From Gammaproteobacteria bacterium (GTDB lineage: Bacteria; Pseudomonadota; Gammaproteobacteria; Chromatiales; Chromatiaceae): 5,495 bases of DNA. Position 1 is the stretch's first letter; the number at the start of each line of letters is the position of its first letter. Under the pieces are notes generated by a model. That model saw only the letters and a program-made list of their open reading frames with translations. It was not told the DNA's origin and made no database searches. Below, piece by piece: positions 1 through 5,384 of this stretch. The DNA is taken from NCBI GenBank assembly GCA_015767355.1, contig JADWMH010000145.1:1-5495 (forward strand). The letters run 5' to 3'. Made by a program: the position numbers and the translations under genes.

Positions 1-305
1 CAAAGATGGTTAAGGCTTTCACCAGATTTCACTGCTTTAATAGCAAGCGCTTTATGTAAATCTCTACCTACCCGGATAACAAATTTTCCTGAGAATGATT
101 TACCAGCAAATGACTCAGGTAAGGGAATACCTTCTTGTTGATGAATGTCTACCCACTCTTCGACAATGCCACAAAGTTGTTTATAAACCTTGGTTTCATC
201 TTTACCATGACAGCAGGGGCCAATAAATCCCGGGGATGAACCCACATAGCATTGATCCTCTTCTGACCACTCTACCAGCTTTATATATTGGTCTGCGATT
301 TTCAT
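1..305 (-). CDS. hicB: HicB-family antitoxin, 3' end outside the window
   Basis: Antitoxin of a HicAB type II toxin-antitoxin pair. HicB proteins bind and neutralise the HicA RNase and usually repress their own operon through a DNA-binding domain. The first 101 codons are visible; the rest lies beyond base 1. Residues 1-50 form a HicB-like fold, with YVGSSPGFIGPCCHG at about 20-34 in place of the usual PGCxxxG segment, then an acidic linker (IVEEWVDIHQQEG). From about residue 72 the segment FSGKFVIRVGRDLHKALA followed by SGESLNHL reads as a ribbon-helix-helix DNA-binding domain, the common HicB C-terminus. The start is fixed by the ATGA overlap with hicA, so the two are probably translationally coupled. 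The family is normally about 110-140 aa, so little is missing. Family assignment is firm; antitoxin activity here is inferred. Confidence 0.88.
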   Translation of the reverse strand, partial: MKIADQYIKLVEWSEEDQCYVGSSPGFIGPCCHGKDETKVYKQLCGIVEEWVDIHQQEGIPLPESFAGKSFSGKFVIRVGRDLHKALAIKAVKSGESLNHL

Positions 306-496
306 TTATTAACCTCTGCAATTCGTGACTTAACTTCCTTCTCTTGGTATTTGAGAGCATCGCTACCAAGTTTTCCAGAAATAGTTACTTTTACGCCAGA
401 AGGATGAAGAAAATTTCGGTGACTACCTTTTCCACCTCTATTAGTGAAACCGGATTTTTCTAGCATAGAGATTAACTCACGTATTTCCTTTGGCAT
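302..496 (-). CDS. hicA: HicA-family mRNA interferase toxin
   Basis: Toxin of the HicAB pair: a small double-stranded-RNA-binding-fold RNase that cleaves mRNA until HicB binds it. The 64-aa length is normal for the family. The N-terminal helix (KEIRELISMLEKSGF) is followed by GGKGSHRNFLHPSG, where His26 in the G-S-H motif is the expected catalytic histidine, then the strand VKVTISG. The catalytic residue is intact, so the toxin looks functional. The toxin-first order and 4-nt overlap with hicB are typical. The ATG at 496 has no Shine-Dalgarno sequence, and the strong upstream promoter predicts transcription starting at or next to this ATG, so the mRNA may be leaderless. An internal ATG (codon 11) would remove half of the first helix and is unlikely to be the start. 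Confidence 0.92.
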   Translation of the reverse strand: MPKEIRELISMLEKSGFTNRGGKGSHRNFLHPSGVKVTISGKLGSDALKYQEKEVKSRIAEVNK

Positions 497-502
497 AAAA
501 AT

Positions 503-530
503 ATGATACTACAATAGTACTAATTGTCAA
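503..530 (-). promoter_or_regulatory. hicAB promoter (sigma70-like)
   Basis: On the minus strand a perfect -35 box TTGACA (530-525) is followed after 16 nt by TATCAT (508-503), a 5/6 match to the -10 consensus. Only 6 nt separate the -10 box from the hicA ATG at 496, so the predicted transcript starts at or within a base or two of the start codon. Confidence 0.75.
507..519. promoter_or_regulatory. Putative HicB operator 2 between -35 and -10
   Basis: Perfect 5-3-5 palindrome TACTA-CAA-TAGTA in the promoter spacer, touching the -10 box. Its centre is 14 nt from the centre of the palindrome at 521-533. Two adjacent sites of this kind would let a repressor block RNA polymerase. The operator role is inferred. 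Confidence 0.5.
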
Positions 531-533
531 TTA
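521..533. promoter_or_regulatory. Putative HicB operator 1 over the -35 box
   Basis: Perfect 6-1-6 palindrome TAATTG-T-CAATTA spanning the -35 box of the hicAB promoter. HicB proteins with a ribbon-helix-helix domain usually bind short palindromes in their own promoter. The palindrome is seen directly; its role as an operator is inferred. Confidence 0.55.
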
Positions 534-539
534 AACAGC

Positions 540-576
540 GAGATTGCCGCAGTCGCTTAGGCTCCTTCGCAATGAC
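540..576. repeat. GTCATTGCGA-type intergenic palindromic repeat
   Basis: Read on the minus strand it begins GTCATTGCGAAGGAGCC and ends GCGGCAATCTC, with ATTGC and GCAAT as inverted ends. This matches from memory the widespread intergenic repeats of the form GTCATTGCGAGGAGC...GCAATCT found in many bacterial genomes. It sits between the hicAB promoter and trmB and has no coding potential of its own. It contains a TTG that can be read as a false upstream start for trmB. Confidence 0.6.
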
Positions 577-663
577 AGCATTTACACGGTTTTTTTGAGA
601 CGCCACCTTATCTCCACACTATTTGCCCGGCACTGTCGTTGCTCCGGTGATAAAATGCGCTGC

Positions 664-1359
664 ATGTCAGAACAGCAGAAACAACACCGCCCGATTCGCA
701 GCTATGTCCTGCGCCAGGGACGGCTAACGCCGGGGCAGGACAATGCATTTGAACGGCTGTGGCCTCTGTGGGGCGTCGATTTTGTTGATGGGCAGCATTT
801 AGATCTGCGGGATCTGTTTGACAACGATCACCCGCTTGTTGTCGAGATTGGTTTTGGAAACGGTGAGTCGCTTGCCCACTATGCGCAGAACGCTCCGCAC
901 ATCAACTATGTCGGCATAGAGGTTCATCGCCCCGGAGTCGGGCATCTGCTGCTGAAAATCGAAGAGTTCGAACTGAGCAACGTGCGTGTTATCCGCCATG
1001 ATGCAGCCGAAATTCTGCAAGCGATGCCGGATAATTCACTTGCAGGCGTGATGCTCTTTTTCCCCGATCCCTGGCACAAGAAAAAGCACCGCAAGCGCCG
1101 TATTTTACAGCCTGCCTTCATGCAGCAGATGGCTCGCCTGATCAGCAAGGGGGGCATCTTCCATGCTGCCACCGACTGGGAGGATTACGCCAGGCAGATG
1201 ATGCAAGTTGTGTCGCAATCTGCCCAATTTGAGAATATTGCCGGTCCCGACAACTTCTGTGAACGTCCTGATGAACGCCCGCTGACCAAATTCGAGCAGC
1301 GCGGACAACGCCTGGGACATGGGGTTTGGGATCTTGTTTTTAAAAAAACGGGTGGATAA
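664..1359 (+). CDS. trmB: tRNA (guanine-N7-)-methyltransferase TrmB
   Basis: Transfers a methyl group from S-adenosylmethionine to N7 of G46 in the variable loop of tRNAs, a cytosolic tRNA modification. From the chosen start it is 231 aa, close to the E. coli protein (about 239). A Rossmann-type methyltransferase core carries VVEIGFGNGESL (SAM motif I, about 59-70), GIEVHRPGVG (84-93) and RHDAAEIL (111-118). The family signature FFPDPWHKKKHRKRR (132-146) holds the catalytic Asp, and the C-terminal TKFEQRGQRLGHGVWDL (208-224) contacts SAM and tRNA in the family. The frame is open back to a TTG at 544, but that lies in a repeat. ATG 655 (three codons earlier) is a real alternative: GGTGA at 646-650 is 4 nt from it and 13 nt from ATG 664. 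I chose 664 because MSE...HRPIRSYV is the usual N-terminus. Confidence 0.96.
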   Translation: MSEQQKQHRPIRSYVLRQGRLTPGQDNAFERLWPLWGVDFVDGQHLDLRDLFDNDHPLVVEIGFGNGESLAHYAQNAPHINYVGIEVHRPGVGHLLLKIEEFELSNVRVIRHDAAEILQAMPDNSLAGVMLFFPDPWHKKKHRKRRILQPAFMQQMARLISKGGIFHAATDWEDYARQMMQVVSQSAQFENIAGPDNFCERPDERPLTKFEQRGQRLGHGVWDLVFKKTGG

Positions 1360-1379
1360 CTCCCTGTATGACAATATTT

Positions 1380-1458
1380 CATAGGATGTGTTGAGCGGTA
1401 GCGAAGCGCATCGATTAAATGCCGTATTGATGCGCCTCGTTCCTCGACACATCCTATG
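1380..1458. repeat. 79-bp palindromic hairpin repeat, copy 1 (single)
   Basis: The ends are CATAGGATGTGTTGAG and CTCGACACATCCTATG, complementary over 16 nt with one G-T wobble. The inner arms GCGCATC and GATGCGC pair around an AT-rich loop, so the whole unit can fold into one long hairpin with a small bulge. It lies 20 bp after the trmB stop and ahead of fetA. There is no T-run, so it is not a classical intrinsic terminator, though such a hairpin could reduce read-through. Three further copies lie at 2914-3177. Confidence 0.9.
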
Positions 1459-1480
1459 CAAAGTCGAGCACCGATGATTA

Positions 1481-1508
1481 TTGACACCCCAGTGACCACA
1501 ACTACAGT
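1481..1508 (+). promoter_or_regulatory. Possible fetAB promoter
   Basis: TTGACA (1481-1486, perfect -35) is followed after 16 nt by TACAGT (1503-1508, 4/6 match to -10). It lies just after hairpin copy 1. If real, the transcript would start near 1515, excluding the upstream ATG 1456 and ATG 1474 and leaving ATG 1522 as the fetA start with a leader of only about 7 nt. Confidence 0.35.
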
Positions 1509-1521
1509 TTTATGCCTACTA

Positions 1522-2109
1522 ATGCCGCAACTCAGACTCGAACAGTTTTCTCCTCTGATCCTCGATCCACTTGACCTGGTGATCGATGAAGGCGAGACGG
1601 TGACGCTTTCAGGTCCTTCAGGCAGCGGTAAAAGCCAGCTGCTGAGAGCGATAGCCGACCTGGATCAGCACAACGGCAGTGCATGGCTTGGAGCTACTGC
1701 TGCTGATGAGATGCCTGCTCCGCAATGGAGACGCAAAGTCGGCTATCTGCCCGCCGAGAGCTCCTGGTGGGAAGAGCTTGCCGGACAGCATTTTTCTGGA
1801 ACGCCACAGCTGGATGCGCTTGGATTGGCGCAGACGATTCTGCACTCTCCTGTCGCGCATCTCTCCAGCGGCGAACGCCAGCGGCTCGCCGTATTGAGAA
1901 TGCTGCAGCAGCAACCACAAATTTTGCTTTTGGATGAGCCAACTGCCAATCTCGATCCACACCACACGCTGCTGGTTGAAGAGTGGATACTCAAGTATCA
2001 GCAGCACAGCAGCGCTCCTATTCTATGGGTCACCCATGATCCCGAACAGCGCCAGCGCGTCGGCATGCGCCATTTAGAAATCCACGGCAAGCAGGTGGTT
2101 CAAACATGA
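1522..2109 (+). CDS. fetA: ABC transporter ATPase, FetA/YbbL-like
   Basis: Cytoplasmic ATPase of a two-gene ABC exporter; in E. coli FetA (YbbL) works with FetB (YbbM) and is linked to iron export and oxidative-stress resistance. From ATG 1522 it is 195 aa, shorter than E. coli FetA (about 225). Visible motifs are Walker A GPSGSGKS (31-38), signature LSSGERQR (114-121), Walker B ILLLDEPTANLD (134-145) and the H-loop WVTHD (169-173). The helical region between Walker A and the signature is short, and the Q-loop position reads YLPAESSWW, apparently with Glu instead of Gln. The start is uncertain: ATG 1456 is the end of a repeat, ATG 1474 gives a poorly typical N-terminus, and no candidate has a clear ribosome site. 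I chose 1522 because LRLEQFSPLIL is where the family fold begins. It overlaps fetB by ATGA. Iron as substrate is inferred from family and pairing. Confidence 0.85.
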   Translation: MPQLRLEQFSPLILDPLDLVIDEGETVTLSGPSGSGKSQLLRAIADLDQHNGSAWLGATAADEMPAPQWRRKVGYLPAESSWWEELAGQHFSGTPQLDALGLAQTILHSPVAHLSSGERQRLAVLRMLQQQPQILLLDEPTANLDPHHTLLVEEWILKYQQHSSAPILWVTHDPEQRQRVGMRHLEIHGKQVVQT

Positions 2110-2900
2110 CGCTGATCACCCTGACACCCTTCGATTTGGCTCTTGCCGCATCGCTGGTGCTATTGCTGGCGCTGCTTTCGTGGCGCTTGCGGCTTGGAGT
2201 AGAGCGGCAGCTGCTGATCGCCGCACTGCGCAGCGCGGTGCAGTTGATCCTGATTGGATTTGTGCTGAAATTGCTGTTTGCGCAGTCAAACCCTCTGTTC
2301 ATCGGGCTGCTGGCGCTGCTGATGCTGTCGGTAGCCGGTTATGAGGTGATGTCCCGCCAGCAACGACGCTTTACCGGCCTGTGGGGATACGGCATCGGCG
2401 CCCTGTCGATGTTTCTCTCCTCTTTCAGCGTTGCGCTGATCACCCTGTGGGTCATTCTGCAGCCCGCCCCCTGGTATACGCCCCAGTACGCGATTCCACT
2501 GCTCGGCATGCTGCTTGGGAACACCATGACAGGCATCGCCCTGAGTCTCGATAACCTCACGCGTACGGCATGGGACAAACGGCAGCAGATAGAGGCGCAG
2601 CTGCTACTGGGATATGATGCTCAGGAGGCAATCAGCAGCATCCGCCGCGATGCGCTGCGCTCAGGGCTGATTCCAATCATCAACAGCATGGCGGCGGCCG
2701 GCATCGTCAGCCTGCCGGGAATGATGACCGGACAGATTCTGGCTGGAAGCCCTCCGCTGGAGGCAGCCAAGTATCAGCTGCTGATCATGTTTCTGATCGC
2801 TTCCGGCACAGGGCTTGGCAGTATGGCAGCCATCTGGAGTGGTTCGAAACGCCTGTTTGACGAGAGGCAGCGGTTGAGGCTGGATCGGTTGACGAAGTAG
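2106..2900 (+). CDS. fetB: ABC transporter permease, FetB/YbbM-like (UPF0014)
   Basis: Inner-membrane permease partner of the preceding ATPase; 264 aa, matching the family (E. coli FetB about 259). I see about seven hydrophobic segments, roughly at 8-26, 36-58, 63-80, 92-118, 127-147, 186-208 and 221-245. Family hallmarks include ERQLLIAALRSAVQL (33-47), the glycine-rich LLGMLLGNTMTGIALSLDN (132-150), the conserved SMAAAGIVSLPGMMTGQILAG (194-214) and QLLIMFLIASGTG. The cytoplasmic stretch at 151-185 (TRTAWDKRQQIEAQLLLG...) is the likely coupling surface with the ATPase. It starts in the stop codon of fetA (ATGA), indicating an operon and translational coupling. In E. coli the pair exports iron; metal specificity here is inferred. 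The gene ends 13 bp before the hairpin array and faces lolD. Confidence 0.92.
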   Translation: MTLITLTPFDLALAASLVLLLALLSWRLRLGVERQLLIAALRSAVQLILIGFVLKLLFAQSNPLFIGLLALLMLSVAGYEVMSRQQRRFTGLWGYGIGALSMFLSSFSVALITLWVILQPAPWYTPQYAIPLLGMLLGNTMTGIALSLDNLTRTAWDKRQQIEAQLLLGYDAQEAISSIRRDALRSGLIPIINSMAAAGIVSLPGMMTGQILAGSPPLEAAKYQLLIMFLIASGTGLGSMAAIWSGSKRLFDERQRLRLDRLTK

Positions 2901-2913
2901 CAGGCAGTAATAT

Positions 2914-2969
2914 GAAGCGCATCGATCAAATGCTGTATTGATGCGCCTCGTTCCTCGACACATCCTATG
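2914..2969. repeat. Hairpin repeat copy 2 (5'-truncated)
   Basis: Lacks the first 23 nt of the 79-bp unit (CATAGGATG... through GGTAGC) and begins at GAAGCGCATCGATC. The right arm to CATCCTATG is complete. Without its left end it can form only the inner GCGCATC/GATGCGC stem. It starts 14 nt after the fetB stop and is the first member of the tandem array. Confidence 0.88.
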
Positions 2970-2997
2970 ATTTAGCATTTGCATGAAACAATCGTTA
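2970..2997. repeat. 28-nt array spacer 1
   Basis: Starts ATTTAGCATTTGCATG and ends CAATCGTTA. It differs from the spacer at 3077-3104 by one base (G/A). Spacer plus hairpin form the 107-bp tandem unit. Confidence 0.85.
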
Positions 2998-3076
2998 CAT
3001 AGGATGTGTTGAGCGGTAGCGAAGCGCATCGATTAAATGCCATATTGATGCGCCTCGTTCCTCGACACATCCTATG
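2998..3076. repeat. Hairpin repeat copy 3 (complete)
   Basis: Full 79-bp unit, nearly identical to copy 1: they differ by one base in the loop (GCCGTATT against GCCATATT). It differs from copy 2 at three loop positions. Both 16-nt terminal arms and the inner GCGCATC/GATGCGC stem are intact. Confidence 0.92.
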
Positions 3077-3104
3077 ATTTAGCATTTGCATAAAACAATC
3101 GTTA
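3077..3104. repeat. 28-nt array spacer 2
   Basis: Second copy of the 28-nt spacer, beginning ATTTAGCATTTGCATA, with one difference from the first. It lies in the same direct orientation, so the array is a head-to-tail tandem of hairpin plus spacer. Confidence 0.85.
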
Positions 3105-3177
3105 CATAGGATGTGTTGAGCGGTAGCGAAGCGCATCAGTCACGCTTGATGCGCTTCGTACCTCGACACATCCTATG
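3105..3177. repeat. Hairpin repeat copy 4 (73 bp, different loop)
   Basis: Shares the terminal arms and the left inner arm with the other copies, but the loop is AGTCACGCTT instead of GATTAAATGCC.. and the right arm reads GATGCGCTTCGTACC. That pairs almost perfectly with GGTAGCGAAGCGCATC, giving the most stable hairpin of the four. It ends 2 nt from the lolD stop codon, so it forms the 3' end of the lol transcript and could slow or end transcription or protect the mRNA end. No T-run is present. Confidence 0.9.
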
Positions 3178-3179
3178 GG

Positions 3180-3869
3180 CTACTGCTCCAACACCCCATT
3201 TTTCAGGGTAACGACCCTCTCCATGCGTTCCGTCAGACGCTGGTCGTGGGTAACGACGACAAATGCGGTTCCCAGATCATGGGTCAGCTTCAGCATCAGC
3301 TCGTAGATTCTGTCGGCGTTTTTTCGGTCCAGGTTGCCGGTCGGCTCGTCGGCAAGTACGCATTGCGGTTCGCCTGCCAGCGCGCGGGCAAGCGCCACAC
3401 GCTGGCGCTCCCCTCCGGAGAGCTGTGACGGCCGATGCCCGGCGCGGTGATCCATCTCGATCGCATGCAGCCAATATTGCGCTTTTTCCGCAGCCTGGTG
3501 TTTATCGACACCGCGGATCAACAGCGGCATGGCCACATTCTCCAGTGCTGTCAATTCCTGAAGAAGGTGGTGAAACTGATAGACGAATCCCAGTGAACGG
3601 TTTCTCAAGCGGTTGCGCACTCGCTCCCTGATGGTGAAGAGATTCTCGCCTGCAAGCGTCACCTCGCCGGAGGTCGGCTGGTCGAGACCGCCAAGGCAGT
3701 GCAGCAGGGTGCTCTTGCCCGATCCGGAGCTGCCGATGATCGACAGGCTCTCCCCTTTTCTGACATCCAGAGAGACGCCCTTGAGCACCTCGACAGAGAG
3801 CTCCCCGTCCGAGAATGTACGCACCAGGTCACGGCATGAGAGGATGATGTCACTGTTTGCATCACTCAT
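3180..3869 (-). CDS. lolD: Lipoprotein-releasing system ATP-binding protein LolD
   Basis: ATPase that powers extraction of outer-membrane lipoproteins from the inner membrane and their transfer to LolA. From ATG 3869 it is 229 aa, the usual LolD length (E. coli 233). Motifs: Walker A GSSGSGKS (46-53), Q-loop LGFVYQFHHLL with Gln98 and the LolD-typical FHHLL, LTALENVAMPLLIRG, signature LSGGERQR (150-157), Walker B VLADEPTGNLD (171-181) and H-loop VVVTHD with His208. All key residues are present. The frame is open further upstream to 3926, but that would bury the start inside the permease gene. GGAGG at 3883-3879, 9 nt before ATG 3869, fixes the start. It overlaps the end of the permease gene by 8 nt (ATGAGTGA), so the two are co-translated. 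Confidence 0.97.
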   Translation of the reverse strand: MSDANSDIILSCRDLVRTFSDGELSVEVLKGVSLDVRKGESLSIIGSSGSGKSTLLHCLGGLDQPTSGEVTLAGENLFTIRERVRNRLRNRSLGFVYQFHHLLQELTALENVAMPLLIRGVDKHQAAEKAQYWLHAIEMDHRAGHRPSQLSGGERQRVALARALAGEPQCVLADEPTGNLDRKNADRIYELMLKLTHDLGTAFVVVTHDQRLTERMERVVTLKNGVLEQ

Positions 3870-5109
3870 AACGCAATGCCTCCGCAGGCTGCACTTTTGA
3901 TGCCCGCCATGCCGGAAAAAGCGCAAACAGTATGGTGATCACGAAGGCAAAGGAGGCGATCAGCGTGACATCCTGCCAGTGAACGTCGGAGGGCAGTCTG
4001 CTGATGTAGTAGAGGTCGGGATTGATAGCCTGAAAACCCAGAGCAGACTCCAGTGCTGACACAATGGTTTCAACATTAACTGCTAGCAGGATGCCTGAAA
4101 TGACCCCCAGCAGCACGCCGAAGGTGCCGATGGTGGTTCCCTGCACCAGGAAAATCTTCATGATGCTGCCGGAAGAGGCCCCCAGAGTGCGCAGGATGGC
4201 GATGTCGCTCTGTTTTTCAGTCACCACCATGATCATTGCAATAATGACGGAGAATGCCGCCACCAGCACGATCAGAAAGAGAATAAAACCCATCATGCGC
4301 TTCTCTGTGGCCAGCGCTTCAAAAAAGTTGCGGCGATAACTCGACCAGTCCCTGACATAGTAATAATCCTTCATCTGGTTCGCCAGTTCATAGGAGATGC
4401 GCTGCGCATCATAGAGATCTTTAACTTTGAGACGCACACCGGTTACCGCGTCACCGAGACGGTTCAATTTAGCCACATCACGCATGTGCGCCAGCGCCAC
4501 CCCGGTGTCAAAATCCCCCATACCGACCTCAAAAATACCTGAAACCGTAAAGCGTTTGAGACGCGGCATGGTGCCCACCGGGGTAATCATTGCATGGGGG
4601 GTAATCACCGTGACCTTTTCACCGACGGCAACGCCAAGATTACGGGCGAGCTCCACACCCAGTACGATGTTATAACTCTTTGCCTTGAGGTCATCCAGCG
4701 AGCCGCTGTTCATGTGCTCGCCGACATTCGCAACAGCTGATTCCTGCTGCGGATCAATGCCGCGTATCATGGCGCCGGAGACAAGCTGCCCATTCACCAG
4801 CATCACCTGGGACTCGACATAGGGAGCGGCTGCGACCACATCAGGATGCTGTTTTGCTAGCTCCATTGCCTCCGCCCAGTTCTGCAGACCACCCTCGGTC
4901 GAAGTGATGGTCGCATGAGAGACCATGCCGAGGATGCGCTCACGAATCTCTTTATGAAATCCGTTCATCACTGACAGCACCACGATCAGAGCCATCACGC
5001 CGATCATGATGCCGACCATGGAAGCAAGAGAGATGAAGGAGATGAAGTGATCCTTGTGCCTGGCCCGCGTATAGCGGAAACCAAGAAAATATTCATAGGG
5101 CTGATACAT
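3862..5109 (-). CDS. Lipoprotein-releasing permease, LolC/LolE family (LolF-like)
   Basis: Inner-membrane permease of the Lol exporter, which works with LolD to release mature lipoproteins to LolA. From ATG 5109 it is 415 aa with the FtsX/MacB-type layout: one N-terminal membrane segment (about 24-48), a large periplasmic domain, then three C-terminal segments (about 272-295, 322-345, 381-402). The start MYQPYEYFLGFRYTR resembles E. coli LolC (MYQP...); ATG 5118, three codons earlier, is possible and neither has a clear ribosome site. LolC-like features are ITPVGTMPRLKRF (about 175-187, position of the LolA-binding Hook) and the end QPAEALRYE. LolE-like features are GIDPQQE, DIAILRTLGAS and DLYYISRLPSDVHW. 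This mix, with no second permease after lolD, suggests a LolF-type subunit acting as a homodimer. A lolE elsewhere in the genome is the alternative. Confidence 0.93.
   Translation of the reverse strand: MYQPYEYFLGFRYTRARHKDHFISFISLASMVGIMIGVMALIVVLSVMNGFHKEIRERILGMVSHATITSTEGGLQNWAEAMELAKQHPDVVAAAPYVESQVMLVNGQLVSGAMIRGIDPQQESAVANVGEHMNSGSLDDLKAKSYNIVLGVELARNLGVAVGEKVTVITPHAMITPVGTMPRLKRFTVSGIFEVGMGDFDTGVALAHMRDVAKLNRLGDAVTGVRLKVKDLYDAQRISYELANQMKDYYYVRDWSSYRRNFFEALATEKRMMGFILFLIVLVAAFSVIIAMIMVVTEKQSDIAILRTLGASSGSIMKIFLVQGTTIGTFGVLLGVISGILLAVNVETIVSALESALGFQAINPDLYYISRLPSDVHWQDVTLIASFAFVITILFALFPAWRASKVQPAEALRYE
3879..3883 (-). promoter_or_regulatory. Ribosome binding site of lolD
   Basis: GGAGG on the minus strand, 9 nt before ATG 3869 and inside the permease coding region. 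It decides the lolD start against the longer open frame to 3926. Confidence 0.8.
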
Positions 5110-5197
5110 GACGCGCATTAAACCATAAATCAGGATTCAGGGTGCTTCTAATGAGCTAGAAGTCTGACTTAAATTGGGGCATACTTCATTATCCCGG

Positions 5198-5303
5198 TTT
5201 ACAGTTTGTCATCTCGACGTAGGAGAGATCCTGGTGCTCTCTACTATAAGATTCCTCGTCGTTCGCACCTCACTTCCCTCGGAATGACATGTAAATCTGT
5301 AAA
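5198..5303. repeat. Long GTCAT...ATGAC intergenic palindromic element
   Basis: Nested inverted ends: TTTACAG (5198-5204) with CTGTAAA (5297-5303), and inside them GTCATCTCGA (5208-5217) with TCGGAATGAC (5279-5288). A smaller hairpin GTAGGAGAG/CTCTCTAC lies at 5219-5244. The inner element resembles common bacterial intergenic repeats of the form GTCATTCCGAG...GGAATCT. It has no coding potential and no sign of a transposase. Confidence 0.6.
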
Positions 5304-5323
5304 GTACTTTTGAGGGATTTGAA

Positions 5324-5343
5324 GGATGCCAAAATTGGCATCC
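5324..5343. repeat. 20-nt perfect inverted repeat
   Basis: GGATGCCAA-AA-TTGGCATCC. As RNA it would form a 7-bp stem with a 6-nt loop. Neither strand has a T-run after it, so it is not an intrinsic terminator. It lies about 40 bp upstream of the -35 box at 5385 and could be a regulator site. Confidence 0.55.
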
Positions 5344-5384
5344 CCTCACAACGGCGCCATTATCTGACAGGCCCCGGATATATC

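Noticed and set aside
544..663. Longer trmB reading frame beginning at TTG 544
   Set aside because: The first 37-40 codons lie partly in an intergenic repeat, do not resemble TrmB, and TTG 544 has no ribosome site. The family N-terminus begins near 655-664.
1360..1458. Intrinsic terminator after trmB
   Set aside because: Copy 1 forms a strong hairpin, but no T-run follows it on either strand, so I list it as a repeat rather than a terminator.
1105..1499. Minus-strand frames opposite trmB and the hairpin repeat
   Set aside because: They run through the conserved trmB sequence and the repeat. The similar frame at 2661-3029 starts with the same residues only because both read through copies of the hairpin.
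2914..3177. CRISPR array
   Set aside because: The regular period and 28-nt spacers look superficially similar, but the spacers are nearly identical to each other, the repeats are 73-79 bp full-length palindromes, one is truncated, and no cas gene is present.
3263..3631. 122-codon plus-strand frame opposite lolD
   Set aside because: It is antisense to a fully conserved ATPase, is arginine/alanine-rich as expected for a shadow frame, and has no recognisable domain.
3870..3926. Longer lolD start at 3926
   Set aside because: The extra 19 residues lie inside the permease gene and do not match LolD, whereas ATG 3869 has GGAGG 9 nt upstream and gives the family length.
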